Source: Stutzerimonas chloritidismutans AW-1 (lineage in GTDB: Bacteria > Pseudomonadota > Gammaproteobacteria > Pseudomonadales > Pseudomonadaceae). Taken from it: DNA of 64,000 nucleotides. Position numbers and translations under genes: made by a program. Location of the stretch: positions 19,412 to 83,411 of the forward strand of contig NZ_AOFQ01000003.1 in NCBI RefSeq assembly GCF_000495915.1, in the 5' to 3' direction. Under the pieces are notes generated by a model. That model made no database searches, was not told the DNA's origin, and was given only the letters and a program-made list of their open reading frames with translations. Of this stretch, positions 36,971 to 43,725 are shown in pieces (positions within the stretch are counted from its first letter, which is position 1; every line of letters begins with the position of its first letter).

Positions 36971-36983
36971 GTGTTGCACTCAG
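36971..36983 (-). repeat. Right inverted repeat of the IS30-family element
   Basis: GTGTTGCACTCAG, the reverse complement of the left end. The transposase stop is two bases before it. Confidence 0.85.
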
Positions 36984-37136
36984 CTCCTGAAACCGCCGTG
37001 TCAAGTTCGATGGCTCGACTCGCGTCTTCTATGACTATCACTTCGGCACCGGCAAGGCACGGCCTTTCATCGGTGCGAGCATTGGTGGTGTCTACGGTGA
37101 CCGGGTAGACGAGACGTTCATGGCGGGGCCGGGAGG

Positions 37137-37194
37137 CGGCTTCAAGTACTGGGGTCAGGACAAGTCGGCTTCAAGTACTGGGTTCAGGACAAGA
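37137..37194 (+). repeat. 29-base direct tandem duplication inside the broken gene
   Basis: Two adjacent 29-base units (37137-37165 and 37166-37194), both starting CGGCTTCAAGTACTGGG and differing at two positions. Because 29 is not a multiple of three, the duplication shifts the reading frame. Confidence 0.9.
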
Positions 37195-37422
37195 CGTTCA
37201 TTACCGCGATGGCGGAATATCAGTTCCTGTTCAAGAGCGGCAGCGATGCACAGGATCGATATGATGACGGAGTGTTCCTCTACAGCATCGGTGTTGGCTT
37301 CAACTACTGATCAGGACATGCGCGATGTCACCCGACATCGCGCATGCTAAATTGCCTGTGTCTTCGTCAAAGTGCCGTTTCGCTTGTTTTAATGCCGCTT
37401 CGCTTGTTTTTGGAAAAGGCTC

Positions 37423-38214
37423 TCAGGTTTCAACCAGTTGCTGCAGGAAGTTCTTCAGCGCAACGCCGGGTTCATCGTCTTCCGATGCAATCATGCGAAT
37501 GCCCCATTGCCTCAACACTTCTTCCTGAACCGGGTTCGGCTTGTGTGAGAACACATATGAAATGGGCCGTACACCGAGCGTCTCGTGCTCGTTCCATATC
37601 TTCGACAGCTTGTGAAATAGCAGACGTATATTGGTATCGGAAAGACTGTATCCGATAAACAGAACGGCCTTGCTCAATGTGTCGGCGCGTAACTTGATAT
37701 CCAGCGGCGTTTCGAACTGCAGGCGCTGGTAGTAGCTGGTCTCGTCAAGCACGATCGAGGCGTCATCATCGAAGTCACCGTGGAACTTGACGATCTGCCT
37801 GACGCCATCACGGGCCTTGGTCAGGTCACTGGCGTTGGCGATCTTGATGTAGTCCACCGCATGGGCGTCATGGGCGTACTCCAGCCAACGGTCATAGTTG
37901 GTGGTATAGATCGCCGGAAAACGGCCACGCACGATCAGCCGATGAATTTCCGAGTCTCGTATTTCGATGTCGCGATGCCACTCACGGTCCATCCAGCTGC
38001 GCAGCGGGCCGATGCTGCCTTTCTTGATCCGGTAGTACTCGGCCAGAGCGAGGAAATTGCCGTAGGTGTTGAACACCTCCGGGTCGTAGTCGAGCTGCAC
38101 GGCGATCTCGTCGATCAGCTCCTTCCACGGCGGCAAGCCAATGTTGGCGGATACGCCGGAACCGACAAAAAGGATCAGGCGATTGTTCCGGTACGCTTCG
38201 CGGAGCTGGTCCAT
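37423..38214 (-). CDS. SIR2-domain protein, candidate NADase effector of a two-gene defence operon
   Basis: A 263-residue single-domain SIR2-like protein. The NAD-binding and catalytic motifs are complete: FVGSGVSANIGLP (18-22), TTNYDRW with Asn106 and Asp108, KFHGDFDD with His145, SIVLDETSYYQRL, and FIGYSLSDTNIRLLF (188-193). Such bacterial SIR2 domains act as NAD-destroying effectors in anti-phage systems. It starts six bases after the stop of a HAM1-like gene and is clearly co-transcribed with it. The pair resembles KomC-KomB of the Kongming system. No membrane or extra sensor domain is present, so the HAM1 protein is the likely sensor. Confidence 0.85.
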   Translation of the reverse strand: MDQLREAYRNNRLILFVGSGVSANIGLPPWKELIDEIAVQLDYDPEVFNTYGNFLALAEYYRIKKGSIGPLRSWMDREWHRDIEIRDSEIHRLIVRGRFPAIYTTNYDRWLEYAHDAHAVDYIKIANASDLTKARDGVRQIVKFHGDFDDDASIVLDETSYYQRLQFETPLDIKLRADTLSKAVLFIGYSLSDTNIRLLFHKLSKIWNEHETLGVRPISYVFSHKPNPVQEEVLRQWGIRMIASEDDEPGVALKNFLQQLVET

Positions 38215-38220
38215 GGTTGC

Positions 38221-38769
38221 TCAGGACTCCCGCAGATAGGCGACGAAGGCGTCGAGTGCGCGCCGGCGCATGGAAAGACCGTTCTTTTGCGTGCCCAGCT
38301 GCGCGAACGTCTGGGTCTGGCCTTCGGGAATGAATACGTTGTCCCATTCGAAGCCGCCATGCCCGGCTGGCGACGGTGCGATGCGCCCGGCGACCACGCC
38401 TTCGAAGAAATGCCGTTTGCGACCGTCGCAATAGCCGATCAGGGTCCGCGCCTCGGCGGCCGGATCGTCCAGCCGCCCGATCAGCTCCGAGAATCGCTCG
38501 GCCTGCAGTCGGTCCCAGAAGATCTGCGTCAGCCCGCCGGGAAAGCCGTTGAGGCTGTTGATGAAAAGCCCGGTGTGTTCGACGAAGACCGGTTTACCGA
38601 TCATCTTGAAGGCGACCAGCAGCTTGTCGCTGACCAGCTGGTGCAGGTCCTCGGTACGCAGCTCCTCGATACGGATGGGGAAGGGCTTCACCTCGATTCC
38701 GCTGGGCTGGAGAATCTCGCAAACCTCGAGGATCTTCTGCGGGTTGATGGACGCGAAGCGGATTTTCAT
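38221..38769 (-). CDS. HAM1/ITPase-fold protein with degenerate active site, candidate nucleotide sensor
   Basis: A 182-residue protein of the HAM1/RdgB non-canonical purine NTP pyrophosphatase family: FASINPQKILEV (family S/T-x-N-x-x-K), NGFPGG, GGFEWDNVFIPEG and the C-terminal LSMRRRAL. Aligned by eye with RdgB and human ITPA, the metal Glu is Gln44, the catalytic Asp in the (D/E)D-S/T-G/C-L motif is His65 (VEHTGL), and SHR is SMR (166-168). The base-binding F-x-W-D (140-143) and Arg168 remain. It therefore probably binds but does not cleave a purine nucleotide. It is the first gene of the operon with SIR2. A housekeeping RdgB is the alternative, but the losses argue against it. Confidence 0.82.
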   Translation of the reverse strand: MKIRFASINPQKILEVCEILQPSGIEVKPFPIRIEELRTEDLHQLVSDKLLVAFKMIGKPVFVEHTGLFINSLNGFPGGLTQIFWDRLQAERFSELIGRLDDPAAEARTLIGYCDGRKRHFFEGVVAGRIAPSPAGHGGFEWDNVFIPEGQTQTFAQLGTQKNGLSMRRRALDAFVAYLRES

Positions 38770-38953
38770 GGAACGAGCCAGCTCGGTTTCGACGGATGAA
38801 CGCTGCCGCCACGACGGCCGCCCTTGTCTGTATGACGCAAGGTGAGTGGCTCGGTTCTCCTGCCCAGCGGATTAATCGATCAGGCGCGCCTATGGACGTT
38901 GCAGCGCCACGTCTTAAACGAATGACATTGCAGCCTCTGGCGGGGAGGGCGCT

Positions 38954-39394
38954 TCAGCTCCGGCCCGGACGCATCGGGCAGGCTGCCTGCACCTGGCGGA
39001 TGCGCTCGGCGGGGACGCGCAGCTGCCGTAGCAGGTACTCGGCGAATTCCGGCGTGAATGGCTGACGGGCGATGGCCTGTTCCATGCAGAACAGCCAGGC
39101 ATCGCGTTCGGCTTCGCCGACCTGCCAGCGGGTATGGAACTGCGGAATGCTGATGCCGCCATACTTCTCTGCGTATCGCTTCGGGCCGCCCAGCCAGCCG
39201 CTCAGAAAGCTCGCCAGCCGGTCCCGGGCGTCGCTCACGTCCGCCGGATACATTGCACGAACGCCCGCGGCCTCTGGCGCCAGGTCCATCACCTGGTAGA
39301 AGTCCGCGACCAGCCGTTGCAGGCCCGGTTCGCCGCCGGCTGCCTGGAACGAGGCGTCGCCGACGCCGAATGCGGGACCTTGATCGGGGTTCAT
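38954..39394 (-). CDS. Truncated haemoglobin, group II
   Basis: A 146-residue 2/2 globin. The proximal His lies in SIPQFHTRWQVG, the pre-F segment is FLSGWLGGPKRYAEKYGG, and the following helix carries the AERDAWLFCMEQAI motif with the conserved Trp of group II. Typical roles are oxygen or nitric-oxide chemistry. It is upstream of, and in the same direction as, the HAM1-SIR2 pair but separated by 184 bases, so probably an independent unit. Confidence 0.9.
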   Translation of the reverse strand: MNPDQGPAFGVGDASFQAAGGEPGLQRLVADFYQVMDLAPEAAGVRAMYPADVSDARDRLASFLSGWLGGPKRYAEKYGGISIPQFHTRWQVGEAERDAWLFCMEQAIARQPFTPEFAEYLLRQLRVPAERIRQVQAACPMRPGRS

Positions 39395-39529
39395 CAGACT
39401 CGTCTCTGGCTCGTTGAAAGGGCGCGAGATGATGCGCGCTTGTGCCAGATCAAAACAAGTGCGAGCAGCGCCCGCAACGCGCAGGCAGCTGGTCTAAGCT
39501 GAAGGTCCACACAACAGCGGAGACAGGAA

Positions 39530-39961
39530 ATGCGCAGGCTTCTGGTTGCATACGATGGTTCGGACAACGCCAAGCGCGCCCTGCAGTATGTCGTCGATCT
39601 GGCGCGGGATACCGGGATCGCGCTACAGGTGCATGTGGTCAACGTTCAGCACGAACCGATCATCTACGGCGAATACGTGACGTCGGCGATGATCGATGAA
39701 CTCAACAACGGCCTGATGGCCAAGGCGCGCTCCGTGCTCGACGAAGCGGCAGCCGTGTTGCAGGCCGGCGGCCTGAGCTGCGAAACCCATGCGCTGCTTG
39801 GCAATGTTGCCGAGCAGGTCAACGACGCGGTCAAGCGGCTGGGCTGCGACACGGTGGTGATGGGCACCCGTGGTCTGGGCAGCTTCACCGGGATGCTGAT
39901 GGGCTCGGTGGCGAACCGGGTGATCCATGAGGTATCGGTCCCGGTGCTCTTGGTCAAGTGA
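39530..39961 (+). CDS. Universal stress protein, UspA family
   Basis: A 143-residue single-domain Usp protein: the N-terminal strand LLVAYDGSDNAKRAL and the ATP-binding motif MGTRGLGSFTGMLMGSVANRVIHEVSVPVLLVK (G-x2-G-x9-G-S/T), so probably an ATP-binding type. A good ribosome site (GGAGACAGGAA) precedes the ATG. It is divergent from the globin gene. Confidence 0.93.
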   Translation: MRRLLVAYDGSDNAKRALQYVVDLARDTGIALQVHVVNVQHEPIIYGEYVTSAMIDELNNGLMAKARSVLDEAAAVLQAGGLSCETHALLGNVAEQVNDAVKRLGCDTVVMGTRGLGSFTGMLMGSVANRVIHEVSVPVLLVK

Positions 39962-39982
39962 GCTGAATGTCGGTCTGGCCGA

Positions 39983-40327
39983 TCAGTCCTGCTTGCCCTT
40001 GAGCAGATCGGCCAGGTTGGCGAAGGCCTTGAAGGTTTCCTTCGGGCCCAGGTCGCTGCCCGGCCTGGCTTCGGCCTGGTACTGGTTGTCGGTGTAGCGG
40101 GAATGCTCGTTGTCGTGGCAGTACAGGCAGAGCAGCTCCCAGTTCGAGCCATCCTCGGGGTTGTTGTCGTGGTTGTGGTCCTTGTGGTGGACCGTCAACT
40201 CGCTCAGGCGCTTGCCGGAAAATTCCCGCGCGCAACGACCGCAGACCCAGGGATACATCTTCAGTGCTTTTTCCCGATAGCCTTGTTCGCGCTGACTGTA
40301 GGGCGTGGTCGGTTTGCTGCTGCTCAT
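39983..40327 (-). CDS. yajD: HNH-nuclease fold protein YajD
   Basis: A 114-residue YajD-type protein from the ATG at 40327 (MSSSKPTTPYSQREQGYREKAL). The HNH zinc site shows as CGRCAREF, LTVHHKDHNHDNNPEDGSNWELLCLYCHDNEHSR. It is a conserved housekeeping-type HNH protein of uncertain role. It is convergent with the Usp gene, with about 20 bases between stops. Confidence 0.9.
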   Translation of the reverse strand: MSSSKPTTPYSQREQGYREKALKMYPWVCGRCAREFSGKRLSELTVHHKDHNHDNNPEDGSNWELLCLYCHDNEHSRYTDNQYQAEARPGSDLGPKETFKAFANLADLLKGKQD

Positions 40328-40420
40328 GGTGAATGCTCGCCGGGTTCGTTGTTCGTCAGGGCCCACCCCCGCGTCGGCATCGCCACGCGCGGGAACAGCC
40401 CCAAGTAAAGTCGATGGCTG

Positions 40421-41119
40421 TCAGCCCGCCAAGCCGACGTAGACGTTCTGCACGTCATCGTGGGCGTCGATGGCCTCGAGGAAGGCTTCGACTTCTTCCA
40501 GTTCGGCACCGGACAGGCTGACCGGATTCTTCGGACGATAGCCCAGTTGCGCGGACTGCACGGTAAAGCCGAATTCCGGCAGCGCCTTGCACACGGCGTC
40601 GAGATCGGTGGGTTCGGTGATGAACAGCGTGCTGCCTTCGTCGGCTGCTTCGAAATCCTGCGCACCGGCCTCGATCGCGGCCATTTCGGCATCGGCGTCG
40701 CCTTCAGGCGCGGCTTCGATCATGCCGACGTGGTCGAAGTCCCAGCTCACCGAGCCGGAGGAGCCCAACTGGCCTTTGCGGAACAGCACGCGGATTTCGG
40801 CAACGGTGCGGTTGACGTTGTCGGTCAGGCACTCGACGATCAGTGGCACCTGATGCGGCGCGAAGCCTTCGTAGAGTGTGCGTTCGTAGTGGACCACCTC
40901 ACCGCTGAGGCCTGCGCCTTTCTTGATGGCGCGCTCCAGGGTGTCCTTGGGCATCGAGGCCTTCTTCGCCTGTTCGACGACCAGGCGCAGGCGCGGATTC
41001 ATGTCGGGGTCGGCACCGCTGCGGGCTGCGATCATGATTTCCTTCGACAGCTTTCCGAAGATCCTGCCCTTGGCGTTCGCCGCCGCTTCCTTATGCTTCG
41101 CTTTCCACTGTGCGCCCAT
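40421..41119 (-). CDS. YebC/PmpR-family protein, YeeN-type paralogue
   Basis: A 232-residue YebC-family protein beginning [28 protein letters not shown]. The family has recently been tied to easing ribosome stalling, while older work describes transcription regulators such as PmpR. The MGAQWK...[10 protein letters not shown] start and the length resemble E. coli YeeN rather than the ruvC-linked YebC. It lies alone, between yajD and the eamA promoter region. Confidence 0.9.
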   Translation of the reverse strand: MGAQWKAKHKEAAANAKGRIFGKLSKEIMIAARSGADPDMNPRLRLVVEQAKKASMPKDTLERAIKKGAGLSGEVVHYERTLYEGFAPHQVPLIVECLTDNVNRTVAEIRVLFRKGQLGSSGSVSWDFDHVGMIEAAPEGDADAEMAAIEAGAQDFEAADEGSTLFITEPTDLDAVCKALPEFGFTVQSAQLGYRPKNPVSLSGAELEEVEAFLEAIDAHDDVQNVYVGLAG

Positions 41120-41334
41120 GCTCGTCCCCGTCTGAAGTGATGAAGTCAGGCGCGGATTCTATAGCGTATTCCGGCCTTGCGTCGCCGGTGGCGGTCGAGC
41201 TTGACGTGTGCTGCCCGTGTCAGGGCGATGGGCGGTTGCTCCGCACTGTGCCGCTCATTTTGGCGATCACTGTATGGAGCGCTCATCGGAAGCGGCGTCT
41301 TTAATGCATCTTTTACGCAACAGGGTGCGTCGCC

Positions 41335-42219
41335 ATGTCGCCTCGGGATCTGCTGCTCGCGCTGGTCGTCATCGTCGTCTGGGGCATGAACTTCGTGGTG
41401 ATCATGGTCGGCCTGCACGACGTGCCGCCGATGCTGCTGGGTGCGTTGCGTTTCATGCTGGCGGCCGTGCCGGCGGTGTTCTTCATCAAGCGTCCGCAGG
41501 TGCCGTTGCGCTGGATGCTGGCCTATGGGCTGACCATCTCGCTCGGGCAGTTCGCCTTTCTGTTCACCGCGATGAAACATGGCATGCCGGCCGGACTGGC
41601 CTCGCTGGTGCTGCAGTCGCAGGCGTTCTTCACGCTGTTCTTCGCGGCGCTGTTTCTCGGCGAGCGTTTGCGCGCAGCCAATTTGCTGGGACTGGTCATC
41701 GCGGCCTGCGGTCTGGCGATGATCGGCGCGCAGACCGGCCTGGGCATGACCCTGAGCGGTTTCGTGCTGACCATCTGCGCGGCGTCGATGTGGGCGCTGG
41801 GCAACATCGTCACACGCAAGGTCGGCAAGGTGAACCTGGTCGGGCTGGTGGTATGGGGCAGTCTGGTGCCGCCGCTGCCATTCCTGGCGCTGTCGCTATG
41901 GCTCGAGGGGCCGGCGGTGATCGAGGCGGCGCTGCGCGGCATTGGTTGGCAGACGATTCTGGTGCTGGCCTACCTGGCATTCGGCGCGACGATTCTCGGC
42001 TATGGCCTGTGGAGTCGCTTGCTGTCGCGTTACCCGGCGAGCCAGGTGGCCCCGTTCTCGCTGCTGGTGCCGGTGGTCGGGCTGACGTCAGCCAGCGTGT
42101 TGCTGGGCGAGCGGCTGGGGACGCTGCAATTGGGTGGGGCGTTGCTGGTGATGCTCGGCCTGGCGGTGAATGTCTGCGGTAGCTGGTTGTTCGGTCGGTT
42201 GCGTCTGGCCAGGGTCTGA
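41335..42219 (+). CDS. eamA: O-acetylserine/cysteine exporter EamA (DMT family)
   Basis: A ten-helix drug/metabolite transporter of 294 residues made of two EamA repeats. The start SPRDLLLALVVIVVWGMNFVVI, GLTISLGQFAFLFTAMKHGMPAGLASLVLQSQAFFT and the C-terminal SLLVPVVGLTSASVLLGERL align closely with E. coli EamA (YdeD), which exports cysteine-pathway metabolites. Among DMT proteins this is an unusually clear match. The ribosome site is weak (CAGGGTG). Confidence 0.88.
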   Translation: MSPRDLLLALVVIVVWGMNFVVIMVGLHDVPPMLLGALRFMLAAVPAVFFIKRPQVPLRWMLAYGLTISLGQFAFLFTAMKHGMPAGLASLVLQSQAFFTLFFAALFLGERLRAANLLGLVIAACGLAMIGAQTGLGMTLSGFVLTICAASMWALGNIVTRKVGKVNLVGLVVWGSLVPPLPFLALSLWLEGPAVIEAALRGIGWQTILVLAYLAFGATILGYGLWSRLLSRYPASQVAPFSLLVPVVGLTSASVLLGERLGTLQLGGALLVMLGLAVNVCGSWLFGRLRLARV

Positions 42220-42257
42220 AACGCCCGGCATCAGACCGGGCGTCGCAGCGATAAGGC

Positions 42258-42395
42258 TCAATGGGTGGCGGCGTGGGCGCCGAGCAGCGTAGTGCCCGAG
42301 CCACTCTTCTTGTCGCGCTTGGCCATCCGTTTTTCTTGCGCCGTTTTCATCGGCTTTTTCTTGCCGTTCTTCTTTGCGTCCATTCCCTTGCTCAT
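42258..42395 (-). CDS. 45-residue lysine-rich conserved small protein
   Basis: Begins MSKGMDAKKNGKKKPMKTA and ends LLGAHAATH; about a quarter of residues are Lys. Similar short basic proteins occur in many pseudomonads, without known function. The start at 42395 follows GAGGTG at a suitable distance (AGAGGTGAACACC). Nucleic-acid binding is possible but unproven. Confidence 0.7.
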   Translation of the reverse strand: MSKGMDAKKNGKKKPMKTAQEKRMAKRDKKSGSGTTLLGAHAATH

Positions 42396-42543
42396 GGTGT
42401 TCACCTCTGATTGCTGGCTGGACATGTCCTGATGTGCGAAGACCTGACTGTCGCTGCTGGAGCGAAGCCTGTTTCCGGCCTGTGTCTTCCATGACCGCTG
42501 CAGTATGGCACTGCTGGGCTGCATTGCACGCACTGCTTTGCTT

Positions 42544-42705
42544 AGGGCCTGTTCCCGTTTCGTCGCAAGCCGCGTTGCTGCACTAAATGGCGCCATGGCC
42601 GGGCGGCGTTCCGCAGGCGCGGGACGCAGGTAAAGGTGGTTCCCTTGCCAAGTCCCGCAACGCCGGATGGCGCCATTTGCCGCGCACGAAGCGGGAACAG
42701 CCCCT
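42544..42705. repeat. MITE-like 162-base element with long imperfect inverted arms
   Basis: The left end AGGGCCTGTTCCCGTTTCGT pairs with the right end ACGAAGCGGGAACAGCCCCT. Further in, AAATGGCGCCAT (42585-42596) pairs with ATGGCGCCATTT (42667-42678), and GCGGGAC with GTCCCGC. It encodes nothing. A partial end (GCGGGAACAGCCCC) recurs near 40388-40402. It ends five bases after the MOSC gene stop. Confidence 0.7.
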
Positions 42706-42710
42706 AGGTA

Positions 42711-43424
42711 TCAGTCGAACAGGCTGTGCTGGTCGCGCTGGGCGCGAAGGGCGTCGTAACGCTGGCGGAAGATCGCCCGATAATGCATGGCCAGACGCGG
42801 CAGCTTCGCCAGTTGCTGCAGGTTGTCTTCAGTCAGGTTCTGATCGAGAAAGCAGCGCCACAGGTGCGCGACGTTGATCTGTGGGTGCGGGCGCTCGAGC
42901 AACTGCAACGTGTCGCCAGGACGCACGGTGCCTGGCTCGATGGTCCGGTAGAGCCAGCCGGTGCGGCCGCTCGCCGACAGCTCCCGTGCCAGGCCACACA
43001 CACCGTGACGGTTGTCCAGCCTGATGCAGGGCGAGCGCGGCTGGCTGATCTCGATCAACGCGGTGCCCCAGCGAAGAAGATCGCCGATGCATACCTGCTC
43101 TTCGTCCAGCGCCTGGCTACCTATGTTCTCACCGAAGGCGCCGAGGCCAAGCCGCGCGCGCAGCGGCGGGAAGCGCTGCGACCAATACTGATAATGCTGG
43201 GTCGGGTAGTGGCAGAGGCTGCGATCCGGCCCGCCATGAAAACGCCGATCGGCGATCCGATCACCCTGCAGGCCATCCAGGCCCAGCCACAACGGGCCGT
43301 CGCTGGCTTGCTTGTCCATGGCGGTGGCTCTGCGACTATCCGGCAGCGGCGAAAACTGACGGCACAGCAATGGGCCGTCGACCGTCCAGGCTCCGAGCGA
43401 AGTGCGTGGCGCCTGCTGGGTCAC
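42711..43424 (-). CDS. MOSC-domain protein, YiiM type
   Basis: A MOSC protein of about 237 residues if the GTG at 43424 is used; that start overlaps the stop of the upstream gene (GTGA). The MOSC core is DGPLWLGLDGLQGDRIADRRFHGGPDRSLCHYPTQHYQYW, with FGENI and SQPRSPCIRLDNR containing the conserved Cys. YiiM proteins use the molybdenum cofactor and detoxify hydroxylamino compounds. The frame is open upstream but lacks similarity there. Confidence 0.85.
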   Translation of the reverse strand: MTQQAPRTSLGAWTVDGPLLCRQFSPLPDSRRATAMDKQASDGPLWLGLDGLQGDRIADRRFHGGPDRSLCHYPTQHYQYWSQRFPPLRARLGLGAFGENIGSQALDEEQVCIGDLLRWGTALIEISQPRSPCIRLDNRHGVCGLARELSASGRTGWLYRTIEPGTVRPGDTLQLLERPHPQINVAHLWRCFLDQNLTEDNLQQLAKLPRLAMHYRAIFRQRYDALRAQRDQHSLFD

Positions 43425-43618
43425 GGCTGCTGTGCTCGGTTGAGCTGCTCCAGTTCGCGGCGGACCATGGCGGTGTATTCCGGTGGGCTGAGCTGATACA
43501 GCTCGGTGGCAACCCAGGCCAGCCAGCGCGAGCCCAGGGCCGCTTGCTGGTCCAGCAGGCGTTGGGCTTCGGCGCGGGCGCGCTCGGCATTGATCTGATG
43601 AAAATCTGCTCGACTCAC
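43421..43618 (-). CDS. 65-residue conserved hypothetical protein, coupled to the MOSC gene
   Basis: A small mostly helical protein (MSRADFHQINAERARAEAQRLLDQ, ending NRAQQP). It overlaps the MOSC gene by four bases and so is probably co-translated. I do not recognise the family; it looks like a short Pseudomonas-specific protein. Confidence 0.7.
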   Translation of the reverse strand: MSRADFHQINAERARAEAQRLLDQQAALGSRWLAWVATELYQLSPPEYTAMVRRELEQLNRAQQP

Positions 43619-43725
43619 GAATCGTCTCCGTCGCCGTACTCGGCGATGAAAGGGGCAGCGATGGTAAACCCGGAACGCTCGCGTTAGGCTCGATGGCTAT
43701 TCTTTTTGCGCCGCGAGAACGATGC

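Larger units (their letters stand above)
35900..36983 (+). mobile_element. IS30-family insertion sequence (1084 bp)
   Basis: The ends are inverted repeats: CTGAGTGCAACAC at 35900-35912 and GTGTTGCACTCAG at 36971-36983, 13 perfect bases. It carries one complete IS30-type transposase in the same direction as the gene it interrupts. No target-site duplication is evident between the left flank (CAAAAA) and the right flank (CTCCTG), so some flanking sequence may have been lost. Confidence 0.88.
35651..37310 (+). pseudogene. Outer-membrane beta-barrel protein gene, broken by an IS and a 29-base duplication
   Basis: The 5' part (from the ATG at 35651, signal peptide MNRLFKTSLMVAAMLPAVAGA, then about 55 residues ending ...NARDTEGES) is cut by the IS at 35900. 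After the IS the frame resumes at about 36999 with VKFDGSTRVFYDYHFGTGKARPF and runs to GGGFKYW. There a 29-base tandem duplication shifts the frame. Removing one copy restores FKYWVQDKTFITAMAEYQFLFKSGSDAQ through to GVGFNY and a stop at 37310. The strand pattern and C-terminal aromatic residue suggest a small outer-membrane barrel of unknown role. Confidence 0.8.

Noticed and set aside
38770..38953. A third gene (KomA-like deaminase) upstream of the HAM1 gene
   Set aside because: Only 184 bases before the globin gene and no frame with deaminase motifs on either strand.
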